From NCBI GenBank assembly GCA_002699025.1, contig PABA01000075.1:26247-90246 (forward strand): 64,000 bases of DNA, written 5' to 3'. The translations under genes were made by a program, and so were the position numbers. The notes under the pieces are model-generated. The model was given only the letters and a program-made list of their open reading frames with translations, had not been told where the DNA came from and searched no databases. Shown in pieces: positions 1 through 13,278 of the stretch (positions are counted from its first letter, which is position 1; each line of letters opens with the position of its first letter). Origin of the DNA: Sandaracinus sp. Lineage in GTDB: Bacteria > Myxococcota_A > Polyangia > Polyangiales > Houyiibacteriaceae.

Positions 1-3000
1 GGGCTCCGGGCCTGGCGCGCCGAGCACGATCCGCCCCCGCGCGATCCGCGGGCCGGCGCCATGCCCGACGAGCAGGAGCTCGACTACGTCTACGTGCCGG
101 TCGTGCTGCCCGAGCGCCTCTTCGCCGAGGCCGGCGGCGCGCAGGGCATGGACCTGGTCGTCGTCGCGGACGTCTCGGCGGGCACCGATCGCTCGCACCT
201 CGAGCTCGGCCGGAGCGTCATCGAGGCGCTCGCCGCGCACCTCGAGCAAGGCGACCGGGTGGCGATCCTCGCCGGCGACGTCTCGCTCCGGCCCCTGGCG
301 GGCGACGGCGCGCTCGGGCCCGCGGAGCCGGCGCGGGTGGAGCGGCTCCTCGACGCGCTGGCCCGCGAGCCGGCCGGCGGCGCGAGCGACCTCGGCGGCG
401 CCCTCGCGGAGGCGGCGGCGCTGCTGGATCCGGAGAGGCATGGCGTCGTCGTCTACGTGGGCGACGGCGCGCCGACCGTGGGCGAGCTCGGCGCCGAGGC
501 GCTCCTCGAGCGGGTCCAGCGCCTGCCCCATCCGCTGCGCGCCTACGGCGTGGGCGTGGGCGGCGACGCGAACCTCGACCTTCTCGACGCGGTGACGCGC
601 GGCGGCGGGCTGGCGCTCCGCGTGGAGACGCGCGCGGCCGCGGCGGAGGCGGCCCTCGAGCTGCTCGCCCACGCGCGCCGGCCGGCGGCGCAGCGCGTGA
701 GCGTCGAGCTCGCTGGCGCCGAGCAGGTCTTCCCGCGGGCGGCGACGGATGTCGTGCGCGGAGCCGTGCTCCCGGTGGTCGGGCGCGTCGAGGAGAGCCT
801 CCCCTCGGAGATCGTCGTGCGCGGCCTGGTCGCCGGGAGCGAGTTCGAGGAGCGGCTGGCGATCCGCGAGGTGCGGGTCGAGGACGAGGGCGACCTCCGG
901 CTCCGCTGGGCCGGGGAGCGGCTCCGGCAGCTCCTGCTCGGGGGCGGGCAGCGCGAGGAGATCGCCGACCTCGGCGTGCGCTACGGGCTGATCACGCCCT
1001 TCACCAGCTTCTACGTGCCGAGCGCCGCCGAGCTCGCTTCGCTCGGGCCCGCGGCGCGCGAGCTCTACCGCGATCTGAGGCACCTCCGCGCGCGCCCGTC
1101 GAGCGTGCCTGCGCTCCTGCCGACGACGGCGCTCTTCGCGCTCCCGGGCTGCACCCTGAGCGACGCCGAACCGCCGGCCTCGGAGGCCGCCTCGAGCGCG
1201 GCGCCCGAGCCGGAGGAGGTCGAAGAGGAGGCCTGGGCCGACCAGGAGGGCCAGATGGGCGCGAACCAGGACCGGGGCGAGGCGACCGCCAACCGCTACG
1301 CGATCCAGGGGCCCTCGGACGACATGGATCCGCAGATGGCGCGCGAGCAGGCGCGCCCGACGACCGCGGCGCGTCGCCCGGCGCCCCCGCCCGCGGCCAG
1401 CGCCGAGGCCGAGCCCGCGCCGGAGGTCGCCACGGCGGCCGTCGACGAGGTGCCGAACGAGCCCGCGCCGGGGGGCCTCGACGGGCTCGCGGACGGGAGC
1501 GGCTCGAGCGCCGGCTTCGGCGGCCTCGGGCTCCGCGGGAGCGGGAGCGGCGGGGGCGGCGCGAGCGCCATGGGCTCGCGCACCAGCAGCACGCGCGGCC
1601 CGCGCCGGTCGCGCCGCCGCGCGCGCCCGCGGGGCGCCGAGGAGCGCGAGCGGAGCGAGGCGGACGAAGCGCAGGCGCGGATCGTCGGAGCGCTGGGGGC
1701 GCTGAGCGGCGAGGAGGGCGGGAGCGTGCTCGAGGACATCCTCGGGGGCGACGCCCGCGATCTCGACGTCCCGAACGGCTGGACCGGCCGGGCGGACCTG
1801 ACGGTCTCCCCGAACGCCGCGCGCATCGTCGTCGAGCTCCAGCAGCACCACGACGCGAGCGCCCACCGCACGCGCCGCTGCTCCGACGCCGCCGACCTGC
1901 TCCTCGACGACCGCGTCGCCCTCTGGCGCGAGCGCCTCGGCCGCGCGAGCGGCGTGAGCGGCTTGCTCGAGGTCTACCGGGAGGCCCGCCGCGACTGCGA
2001 GCTCCCGCGCTGGCGCGACCGGCGCGCGCTCCTGAACCTGATGCTTCGCCACGCCGGCAACATCCGCCGCATGGTGCAGCTCTACCGCTTCCTCGACGAC
2101 GGGAGTGCCCGGAGCTACCTCCGCGGGGCCATCCTCCGGCGCGTCCGCAGCCCCGCCGACCTGCGCGTCGCGCGCGAGGCCTTCGGCGCCGTCGCCAACG
2201 ATCCGGAGCTCGTCGCCCAGGTGCTCGAGCGCGCCGGCGAGGGGCCCGGGCGCATCCGCGCGCTGCGCCGGCTCACCGAGCAGTTCCCCGGCAACGTGGA
2301 CCTGAAGCTCCAGCTCCTCGAGGAGCTCGAGCGCCAGGGACGCGTCGCCGAGGCGCGCCGGCTGGCCGCCGAGCTCCGCGCCGATCCGCTCACGGACGCG
2401 GGCGTGCGCACGGCCATCGGCGAGATGTTCCTGCGCTTCGAGGACGAGCCGGAGGCGCGCCGCGTCTTCAGCGAGATCGTCGAGTTCGCGCCGGAGGACG
2501 CGCTCGCGCGCCGGCGCCTCGGCGACCTCTACCGGGCCCACGGCTGGTTCGAGGACGCCTACCGCCAGTACCAGACGCTCGCCGCCATCACGCCCGACGA
2601 CCCGAGCGTGGCGCTCCTCCTCGCGCAGGCGGCGGCGGGGGCCGGGCGCGTCGACGAGGCGCTCCGGCTCGAGCAGGGGCTCGCGGCCACCAGCGACCCG
2701 GGCGCCGTCGGCGGCCTCGGGCGCGTGGCGCTCCTCTGGTCGTCGGTGCGCTTCGCCGAGCTCCGCAAGGAGGCGCGCGCCGAGGGCGACGCCGAGCGGC
2801 TCGAGGCGCTCGAGGCGCGCATGCGGCGGAGCGGCGTGCTCCGGCAGGCGAGCGGGCTCCGCGCCACGCTGACCTGGTCGCACCCGGACGCGGGCCTCTC
2901 GCTCTGGGCCGCGCACCCGCGCCTCGGTCTGACGCGGCCGACCGATCTCGCGCCCGAGTACGGCCTCGAGGCCTTCGACGTCGAGGAGCAGGAGGACGGT

Positions 3001-3198
3001 CGCTACGAGCTCGAGGTGCGCCGGGCCGAGCCCGCGCGCCAGCGGCACCGCACGGACGTCGTGGCGAAGCTGGTCGTCGTCTGGAACGAAGGCCAGGAGG
3101 ACGAGAAGGTCGAGGTGCGCGAGCTGCGCTTCGACGGGGAGCGGGAGCGACTCGCCTTCCACCTCGAAGGTCGCGAGCTCGAGGAGGTGAGCCGATGA
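1..3198 (+). CDS. vWA/TPR cell-surface protein, 5-prime end cut by window
   Basis: The frame is open from base 1, so the ATG at 61 is probably internal: the downstream paralogue has a signal peptide, FecR-like and VIT domains before the point where this one begins. Visible parts, numbered from the ATG at 61: a vWA-like domain at about 28-200 with a degraded MIDAS motif (DVSAG instead of DxSxS), a long Ala/Pro/Glu/Gly-rich linker at about 370-570 with the NRYAIQGPSDDMDPQMAREQ segment typical of TonB/AgmX-like deltaproteobacterial proteins, then helical TPR-like repeats at about 700-900 and a C-terminal beta-rich tail. An odd lipobox-like LPGC lies near residue 360, directly before the linker. 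The stop overlaps the next start (ATGA). Role is unknown; a protein-interaction or envelope scaffold role is inference. Confidence 0.8.
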   Translation, partial: GLRAWRAEHDPPPRDPRAGAMPDEQELDYVYVPVVLPERLFAEAGGAQGMDLVVVADVSAGTDRSHLELGRSVIEALAAHLEQGDRVAILAGDVSLRPLAGDGALGPAEPARVERLLDALAREPAGGASDLGGALAEAAALLDPERHGVVVYVGDGAPTVGELGAEALLERVQRLPHPLRAYGVGVGGDANLDLLDAVTRGGGLALRVETRAAAAEAALELLAHARRPAAQRVSVELAGAEQVFPRAATDVVRGAVLPVVGRVEESLPSEIVVRGLVAGSEFEERLAIREVRVEDEGDLRLRWAGERLRQLLLGGGQREEIADLGVRYGLITPFTSFYVPSAAELASLGPAARELYRDLRHLRARPSSVPALLPTTALFALPGCTLSDAEPPASEAASSAAPEPEEVEEEAWADQEGQMGANQDRGEATANRYAIQGPSDDMDPQMAREQARPTTAARRPAPPPAASAEAEPAPEVATAAVDEVPNEPAPGGLDGLADGSGSSAGFGGLGLRGSGSGGGGASAMGSRTSSTRGPRRSRRRARPRGAEERERSEADEAQARIVGALGALSGEEGGSVLEDILGGDARDLDVPNGWTGRADLTVSPNAARIVVELQQHHDASAHRTRRCSDAADLLLDDRVALWRERLGRASGVSGLLEVYREARRDCELPRWRDRRALLNLMLRHAGNIRRMVQLYRFLDDGSARSYLRGAILRRVRSPADLRVAREAFGAVANDPELVAQVLERAGEGPGRIRALRRLTEQFPGNVDLKLQLLEELERQGRVAEARRLAAELRADPLTDAGVRTAIGEMFLRFEDEPEARRVFSEIVEFAPEDALARRRLGDLYRAHGWFEDAYRQYQTLAAITPDDPSVALLLAQAAAGAGRVDEALRLEQGLAATSDPGAVGGLGRVALLWSSVRFAELRKEARAEGDAERLEALEARMRRSGVLRQASGLRATLTWSHPDAGLSLWAAHPRLGLTRPTDLAPEYGLEAFDVEEQEDGRYELEVRRAEPARQRHRTDVVAKLVVVWNEGQEDEKVEVRELRFDGERERLAFHLEGRELEEVSR

Positions 3199-6100
3199 GG
3201 CGCGCGATCGTCACGGGGCTCCTCTTCGCCCTCGCCTGCGGCGGCGCCGAGGCGCCCCCGCCTTCCCCCACGGTCGCCACGGCCGAGCCCGTGCGCGGCG
3301 GCTTCGCCATCGAGCGCGAGGGCTACACCTGGAACGTGCGCGGCCCGGTCCGCGTCGAGAACGAGGCGGCGGCCATCACCGCCGAGGACGGCCGCGGCGC
3401 GCTCCAGCTCGACGGCGGCGGCTGGGTGCTGCTGGACCGGCAGAGCCGCGCCACGCTCACGCTCGAGGCGCTCACGCTGCAGACGGGCCGCGTGTGGGTC
3501 GACGCGCGCGACGTGGAGGTGCGCGTGCAGACCGAGGAGGGCGAGCTCCGCGGCGTGGACGCCACCTTCGCCGTGGACCGCACGGGCGAGGGCACGGAGG
3601 TCTACTGCGGCTCGGGCGAGGTCGCCTGGGTCGCCGGCGGCGAGGACGGGCGCCTGGCCCAGGGCGAGACGCTCGCCATGCGGGGCGGTGGCGCCGAGGT
3701 CGCGCCGGCCGAGCTCTGGAACGACTGGACCGGGGGCCTCGCGGATCCGACGCCGCGCCACGAGGCCGTCCCCGGCTACGTGGGCGTGCTCGCCGGGCGC
3801 GCGCTCCACGAGCTCGGCAAGGCGCGCCGCCCGCTCTCGCTCCGCGCCCACGAGGTGGACGCCAGCGTGCGCGGCGACCTCGCCGAGACCGAGGTCGTAC
3901 AGACCTTCTTCAACGCCGAGAGCCAGGCCCTCGAGGCCGAGTACCGCATGCGCGTCCCCGAGGGCGCCATCGTCGCCGGCTTCGCCGTGGACCTCGGCGG
4001 CGGCTGGGTGGAGGGCGAGATCCGTCCGCTCGCCACGAGCGGCTACGCCCTGAGCTGGGCGCCCTCGAGCGCCGAGACGAGCCGCCTCTCCTACGACGGG
4101 CCCGGGCGCCTGCGCGCGCGCGTGCACCCCATCGGCCCGGGCCAGACGGTGCGCGTGAAGGTGCGCTACGTGGAGTGGCTCGACCGGGAGGGGGACATGC
4201 GCAGCTACGCCTACCCGATGGTCACGGAGGGCGCCGCGCCGCCCCTGGTCGGCGAGCTCCGCCTGCGCCTCGACGCCAGCGAGGCGAACGTCGGCGCCTT
4301 CCGCGCCGGCATGGGAGCGCGGGTCGAGGAGCAGGCCGTGATCGTGCGGCGGAGCGACTACCGCCCGCTCGCCGACTTCGTCGTGGACCTGGTCGACCCG
4401 GAGGAGGTCGAGCGCGCCGAGGGCGCGGCCGCGTACGTCGTCGACGCGCCGGACGCCGCGCCGGGGCAGGAGGCCGCCGACGGGGACGAGCGCTTCGTGC
4501 TCTTCGACGTGCCGACGAGCGAGATCGTGGCGGAGCTCGAGGAGGACGCCTGGGAGGATCCGGGGCTCGACCTGGTGGTCGTCGTGGACGCCTCCGGGGC
4601 CACCGAGGCCGAGGACCTCGAGCTCGCCCGCGCCGTCGTCGAGACCGTGCTCCAGCAGCTCGCCCCGAGCGATCGCGTCGCGCTCCGCGTGGGCGACGTG
4701 ACGGCGCGGGCCCCCGAGGGCACGGACGCGGGGCTCCAGCCGGCGACGGACGAGACCCGCGAGGCGCTCCTCGGCGCGCTGGCCGAGGTGCCGCTCGGCG
4801 GGGCGACCGACCTGGCCGCCGTGCTCCGCGACGCCGCCGACGTGGTCGCCGGCAAGCCGCGCGGCGCCGTGCTCTACGTGGGCGACGCGATCCCCACGAC
4901 CGGCTCCATGGACACGCCGGCCATCCGCCGGGCGCTCGCGACGCTCGAGGACGCGCCGCGCTTCTTCGGCCTGGCGGCCGGCGAGGGCGCGAACCTCGAT
5001 CTCCTCCGCGCGCTCTTCGGGGAGGACCAGGCCTTCGCCGTCGCCGAGCGCACGGAGGCCTCCCGCACGGTGATGCGCCTGCTCGCCGACGCGGCGCGGC
5101 CGATGCTGCGCAACGTCGAGGTCGACCTCGGGCCGGCCGTCGAGCGCGTCTACCCGCGGCCGCCGATCAGCGTCGCCGAGGGCGCGCCGCTCCGGCTCGT
5201 CGGGCGGCTCCGCGACGACCTGCCGACCGAGATCGAGGTGCGCGGCACGCGCGACGCGCGCCCCTTCGAGCTCACCATGAAGGTGCACGCCGAGGCGCTG
5301 GAGGACGGGGGCGACATCCGGCGGCGCTGGGCCTCGGCGCGGCTCCAGGAGCTCCTCGCGGAGGACGCGGGGCGCGAGGCGCTGGTCGAGCTCGGCGTGC
5401 GCTTCGGCGTGCTCACGCCCTGGACCTCCTTCGTCGCCGTCGGCGGCAAGGTCGAGGGGAGCTACCCGCCCGTGCGTGGCTTCGACGTGGATCCGCGCAC
5501 CATCGACTGGGCCCTCGGCGGCGGCGCGGCCTCGCGGCGCATGCCCGAGCGCGGCGGCTGGCGGCGGCGCGTGCCCGAGGCCTCCGCCGAGGAGGCGCCC
5601 GCCGTGGCCGTCGAGCGCACCTGGGTCTCGCGGGTGCGGGACGTCGCCGACGCAGGTGGGGGAAGCGGCGATGGGGGCCTCGCGCGCGCGGCCGTGAGCC
5701 GGGCCCTGAGCCGCGGCACGCGCGGGCCGAACGCCTGCTTCGAGCGCCGCCTCACCGTGCGCCCCGATCTCCGCGGCAACGTCGCCGTCGAGGTCGAGGT
5801 CGAGGGCGACGGCACGGTGAAGGACGCGAAGCTCCTCTCCTCGAGCCTCGGCGCGGCCGACGTCGACGCCTGCATCCTCACGGAGGTCCGGGGCCTCCGC
5901 TTCCCGGCGACCGGCGGGGCGACCGTCTCCGTGACCCACACCTACCGCTTCGACGGCGGCGGCCGGGCCATCGGCGTGCGCCGCCAGTGCTCGGACGCCT
6001 CGCGCCAGTCCCTCGAGGTGCGCGCGGGGCTCTGGCGGGAGCGGCTCGCGGCGAACGCCGGCGTGCGCGGCGCGCTGAGCGTGTGGCGGGAGGCCCAGCG

Positions 6101-7301
6101 CCAGTGCGAGCTCTCGAGCTGGCGCGCGCGGCGGACGCTCCTCGACCGGATGATCCGCCACGTCGGCGGCGTGCCCGGGCAGGTGCGGCTCTACCAGGCG
6201 CTCGCGGGGAACGCGGCCATCGCGCGCTACCTGAGGCGGGCGATCCTGCGGAACGTGCGCACGCCGCGCGACGTGGTGGCCGTGCGGGCCGGGCTGGGGC
6301 TCGACGCGCCGGTGGACTGGGACGTCTTCGCGCGGCTCTGGAAGCGGAACGACGACCCCGCGGCGCGGCTGCGGCTCGTGCGGCGCTGGCTCGAGGTGCT
6401 GCCCGAGGAGATGGATCTGCGGCTCCGGCTGCTCGCGCTGCTCGAGGAGACCGGCGCCCTCGCCGAGGCCAAGCGCGTGGCGCGGGAGCTCCGGGCCGAC
6501 CCGCTGGCCGACGCGCGCGTGCGGACGGCCGTGGGCGAGTTCTGGCTGCGGCAGGAGGACGAGGCCGAGGCGCGGCGCGTCTTCAGCGAGCTCGTCGAGC
6601 GGACGCCCTACGACCCCTGGGCGCGGCGGAGACTCGGGGATCTCTACCGGGCGCATGGCTGGTACGACGACGCCTACCGGGAGTACGGCGCGCTGGCGCG
6701 GCTCCGGCCGGACGACCCGGCGGTGCTGCTGATGCTCGCGCGGGCGGCGGCGGGGGCCGGGCGCGTGGACGAGGCGCTGAGGCTCGAGCAGCGGCTCGGC
6801 GAGTCCGTCGAGGAGGGCGCGCAGGGGGGCGCGGCCGGCGTGGCGCGGCTCTGGTCGACCGTGCGGCTGGCGGCGCTGAAGGGGGAGGCCGACGCGGCGA
6901 CGCGGGCGATGATCCGGCGGCGCGAGCGGCAGACCGGGGTGCTGCGGGAGCCGCCGGCGGTGCTGGCGGCGCTGACCTGGGCGCACCCGGAGGACCGGCC
7001 CGAGCTGCACGTGAAGCTGCCGAGCACGCCCGAGGACGTGGAGTGGGAGCGCGCGGAGGTGCAGGCGGCGGCGCACGGCATGGAGGCGCAGGCCGTGCCG
7101 CAGCGGGCGGAGGGCGAGGCGCTGCGCTTCGAGGTGCGGCGCGTCGAGGAGGACGCGCTGCGGGACCTCGAGGCGACGCTGACGGTGATCGTCGGGCTCG
7201 GGAGCGAGGGGGAGCGCGTGCATCGCGTGCCGCTGGTGCTCGACCGGGAGACGCGGAAGGCGACGTTCGTGCTGGAGGGGGGCGAGCTGCGGCGGGAGTG
7301 A
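3195..7301 (+). CDS. VIT/vWA/AgmX-domain/TPR lipoprotein
   Basis: A 1368-residue protein starting at an ATG inside the ATGA overlap with the upstream gene, with GAGGAGG seven bases ahead. Signal peptide with lipobox LALAC (Cys15) predicts a lipoprotein. Order of domains: FecR-like beta domain at about 45-165, VIT domain at about 210-340, vWA at about 455-640 with a non-canonical MIDAS (DASGA), AgmX/PglI-type C-terminal domain at about 835-920 (CFERRL, then GTVKDAKLLSSSLG and CILTEVRGLRFP), then TPR-like helices at about 1085-1210 and a beta-rich tail. The C-terminal 600 residues align by eye with the upstream gene, so the two are a tandem duplication. VIT/vWA pairs mediate protein interactions; the degraded metal site suggests metal-independent binding. 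Function not known. Confidence 0.88.
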   Translation: MRRAIVTGLLFALACGGAEAPPPSPTVATAEPVRGGFAIEREGYTWNVRGPVRVENEAAAITAEDGRGALQLDGGGWVLLDRQSRATLTLEALTLQTGRVWVDARDVEVRVQTEEGELRGVDATFAVDRTGEGTEVYCGSGEVAWVAGGEDGRLAQGETLAMRGGGAEVAPAELWNDWTGGLADPTPRHEAVPGYVGVLAGRALHELGKARRPLSLRAHEVDASVRGDLAETEVVQTFFNAESQALEAEYRMRVPEGAIVAGFAVDLGGGWVEGEIRPLATSGYALSWAPSSAETSRLSYDGPGRLRARVHPIGPGQTVRVKVRYVEWLDREGDMRSYAYPMVTEGAAPPLVGELRLRLDASEANVGAFRAGMGARVEEQAVIVRRSDYRPLADFVVDLVDPEEVERAEGAAAYVVDAPDAAPGQEAADGDERFVLFDVPTSEIVAELEEDAWEDPGLDLVVVVDASGATEAEDLELARAVVETVLQQLAPSDRVALRVGDVTARAPEGTDAGLQPATDETREALLGALAEVPLGGATDLAAVLRDAADVVAGKPRGAVLYVGDAIPTTGSMDTPAIRRALATLEDAPRFFGLAAGEGANLDLLRALFGEDQAFAVAERTEASRTVMRLLADAARPMLRNVEVDLGPAVERVYPRPPISVAEGAPLRLVGRLRDDLPTEIEVRGTRDARPFELTMKVHAEALEDGGDIRRRWASARLQELLAEDAGREALVELGVRFGVLTPWTSFVAVGGKVEGSYPPVRGFDVDPRTIDWALGGGAASRRMPERGGWRRRVPEASAEEAPAVAVERTWVSRVRDVADAGGGSGDGGLARAAVSRALSRGTRGPNACFERRLTVRPDLRGNVAVEVEVEGDGTVKDAKLLSSSLGAADVDACILTEVRGLRFPATGGATVSVTHTYRFDGGGRAIGVRRQCSDASRQSLEVRAGLWRERLAANAGVRGALSVWREAQRQCELSSWRARRTLLDRMIRHVGGVPGQVRLYQALAGNAAIARYLRRAILRNVRTPRDVVAVRAGLGLDAPVDWDVFARLWKRNDDPAARLRLVRRWLEVLPEEMDLRLRLLALLEETGALAEAKRVARELRADPLADARVRTAVGEFWLRQEDEAEARRVFSELVERTPYDPWARRRLGDLYRAHGWYDDAYREYGALARLRPDDPAVLLMLARAAAGAGRVDEALRLEQRLGESVEEGAQGGAAGVARLWSTVRLAALKGEADAATRAMIRRRERQTGVLREPPAVLAALTWAHPEDRPELHVKLPSTPEDVEWERAEVQAAAHGMEAQAVPQRAEGEALRFEVRRVEEDALRDLEATLTVIVGLGSEGERVHRVPLVLDRETRKATFVLEGGELRRE

Positions 7302-7450
7302 GGCGGGAGCGAGGGAGCGGGGCGCGGGTGTGAAGCCGTTGCCTCGGTCGCGGGGGCCTGAGCCGCGCGCGGCACGCTTCGGCGCGCTCGCTTTCGTGGA
7401 GAGCCGGGGGATGGGCGGCGCGGGCGTCCGGGCCCGGTCGGCGTGCGCGT

Positions 7451-7466
7451 CGGCACGCGCCTTGCC
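7451..7466 (+). promoter_or_regulatory. sigma-54 (-24/-12) promoter-like site
   Basis: CGGCACG, four bases, TTGCC fits the RpoN consensus TGGCACG-N4-TTGCW at all but the first and last positions. The predicted start of transcription is near 7477, giving a short leader before the ATG at 7498. An FHA-type sigma-54 activator is encoded about 2 kb downstream. Assigned by eye only. Confidence 0.45.
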
Positions 7467-7497
7467 ATGACGGACCCTCGCCGGCCGGCGACCCGTC

Positions 7498-9153
7498 ATG
7501 CTTCGCTTCTCCCTCAGCTTCGTGATCGCGCTCGCCGCGGTCGCCCCCGCGCGCGCCCAGCCGGGGGAGGGCGGCGCGGCGCCGTCCGAGTCGCCGCGCC
7601 CCGCCGCGCCCCCGAGCGAAGCCGCGACCGAGCGCGCCGCCGTCTCCTCGGCTGACGGCGCGCCCTCCGACTCGCCGATCGCCCGGGAGGGAGCGCGCGA
7701 CCCCGCGCCCTCCGAGCTCGAGGCCGAGCGCGCCGCCACCGAGCGCGCCGCCAGCACCCGCCCCGCCAGCACCCGCCCCGCCGCCACCCGCGACCCCGAC
7801 TACCTCCGCGCCTTCTTCGAGGAGGTCCTCTTCCTCGCTGGCGGCACCGCCTGGTACTGGATCGAGAAGGACGACAACTCGGTCGACTGGGACTACGACG
7901 CCTGGGCGCAGCGCTTCGAGCGGGAGGCCTTCCGCTTCGACAACAACCGCTTCGCCATCAACTGGGTCTTCCACCCCTTCAGCGGCTCCGCCTTCCACGG
8001 CTTCGCCCGCGCCAACGACCTCAGCGTCGGCGCCGCCTTCCTCTACGGCTTCTTCACCTCCTTCGCCTGGGAGTGGCTCCTCGAGTTCCGCGAGCGCGTC
8101 TCCATCAACGACCAGATCGCCACGCCGCTCCCGGGCCTCGCCATCGGCGAGTTCTTCATCAAGCTCGGCCGCTACCTCCACGCCCGCGCGCTCACCCCCG
8201 CCCGCCGCGCCGCGTCCTGGACCCTCGGCTTCCCGGTCCAGATGCACCGCGCCTGGGACGACCGCGCCCCCGACCCCGACGAGCGCGCGCAGCTCCACGG
8301 CGCCTTCCGCGTGGCCTACGGCGCGACCCTCGCCCGCGGGGACACGGGCCAGCGCTTCGGGCTCCACACCATGGCCTTCGAGGGCCGCCTCGCCGACCTC
8401 CGCGGCTACCTCCGCCCGGGCCGCCGCCGCACCTTCTTCGCCGACGCCGAGCTCGCCGACCTGCGCGCCCGCGCCACCCGCGGCCCCGGCGGAGGCGGCT
8501 TCGAGCTCGAGGCCGACACCGTCGTCCTCGGCCTGCACGCGCAAGACCTCGAGGACGCGCCCGGCGGCCTCCGCGGCGCCGCCGGCCTCGTCGGCGCCTC
8601 CATCGCCTACCGCTACGCCCGCCAGTCCTACGCCGACTGGACCGACCGGCTCGGCGTCGTGCACCTCCCCGGTCTCGCGCTCGAGGGGCACCTCTTCGGC
8701 GGCCCCGTCGCCCTCCACCTCGGGGCGCGCGTGCACGCCGACTTCGCGAGCGTCCACGCGAAGGCCCCCTTCGACGCCTGGTTCGCCGCCCAGCCCGAGG
8801 GCACGCGCGCCAAGACCATCCTCGAGCGCGAGGGCTACTACTTCGGCTGGGGCCTCAGCACCGAGAGCCGCGTCGCGCTCGCGCTCGGGCCCGTCGAGCT
8901 CGGCGTGCGCACGCGCTTCGGCAGCTGGTGGTCCGACGAGGGCCTCGACCGGAGCCAGGAGGAGGTGAACGCCGACGTCCGCGTCCGCGACCGCGCCCTC
9001 GACGTCGCCACCTGGGCTCGCCTCGACCTGCCCCGCGGCCTCCAGCTCGAGGCCCGCCTCGACCTCACGCGCCGCGACACGGACGTCGCCGCCAGCGTCC
9101 GCACCTCCCGCACCCTTCGCCGCGCCACCCTCCTCCTCGCCTGGCGCCGCTGA
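7498..9153 (+). CDS. secreted/outer-membrane DUF3943 protein
   Basis: A 551-residue protein with an N-terminal signal peptide (hydrophobic run ending ...APARA at about residue 19), an Ala/Pro/Glu-rich low-complexity stretch to about residue 95, and then a DUF3943 domain at about 95-215: the YWIEKDDNSVDWDYD start, the NWVFHPFSGSAFHGFAR segment and the SINDQIATPLPGLAIGEFF segment are characteristic. The C-terminal half is rich in alternating aromatic and charged residues and could form beta-strands of an outer-membrane barrel. Function of the family is not established. It is transcribed alone; a sigma-54-like site lies 32 bases upstream and there is no strong Shine-Dalgarno sequence. Confidence 0.82.
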   Translation: MLRFSLSFVIALAAVAPARAQPGEGGAAPSESPRPAAPPSEAATERAAVSSADGAPSDSPIAREGARDPAPSELEAERAATERAASTRPASTRPAATRDPDYLRAFFEEVLFLAGGTAWYWIEKDDNSVDWDYDAWAQRFEREAFRFDNNRFAINWVFHPFSGSAFHGFARANDLSVGAAFLYGFFTSFAWEWLLEFRERVSINDQIATPLPGLAIGEFFIKLGRYLHARALTPARRAASWTLGFPVQMHRAWDDRAPDPDERAQLHGAFRVAYGATLARGDTGQRFGLHTMAFEGRLADLRGYLRPGRRRTFFADAELADLRARATRGPGGGGFELEADTVVLGLHAQDLEDAPGGLRGAAGLVGASIAYRYARQSYADWTDRLGVVHLPGLALEGHLFGGPVALHLGARVHADFASVHAKAPFDAWFAAQPEGTRAKTILEREGYYFGWGLSTESRVALALGPVELGVRTRFGSWWSDEGLDRSQEEVNADVRVRDRALDVATWARLDLPRGLQLEARLDLTRRDTDVAASVRTSRTLRRATLLLAWRR

Positions 9154-9559
9154 GCCGCCCTCCGATGGCGCCTCGCGCGCGCCGTCCATCGCCCCGTCCG
9201 TCTGTCCGCCCGTCTGCCCGTCCGCCTGCCCACTCGCCTGCCCGCCTCCTCGCTCCGCTCCGCTCTCCCTACCCACCCGACCGTCTCGCCTGATCGCCCC
9301 CGACCATGGTGACCTCCGCCACGACCCCGCACCCTTCCTCCGAGCTGCCCTCCCGCCGTCCGCCGCGCCGCCTCCGCCTCGCCCGCCTCCCGCGTGGGCC
9401 GGGCCTCGCCGCCTTCGCCTCACGCCGGCCCTTGCTTCGGCCCGCCCGGCGACCCAACTTCCCCGCGCCGCGGCGCCTCCCCCCGTCGCGCCCCCCTCTC
9501 CTCGGACCCTCCCCCGCGAAGCGCGCCCGCGCAGCGACCCTCGCGGCCCCCGTGATCCG
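9154..9559. other. intergenic region without a credible gene
   Basis: About 400 bases of pyrimidine-rich, low-complexity DNA. From about 9198 to 9249 there are imperfect 8-10 base repeats of the form CGTCTGCC/CGTCCGCC. An 85-codon open frame at 9306-9563 overlaps the next start but encodes only an Arg/Pro/Leu-rich polypeptide of the kind produced by GC-rich noncoding DNA. No convincing promoter or terminator was seen. Confidence 0.6.

Positions 9560-13265
<3,706 letters not shown>

Positions 13266-13278
<13 letters not shown>

Noticed and set aside
3494..7333. Long plus-strand frame overlapping the second VIT/vWA gene
   Set aside because: Arg/Ala/Gly-only composition; it is the shifted frame of a gene with recognisable domains.
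3003..7787. Very long minus-strand open frame opposite the VIT/vWA genes
   Set aside because: It lies antisense to two clear genes, has Arg/Ala/His/Gly-rich composition, and no family motif; GC-rich coding DNA gives such mirror frames.
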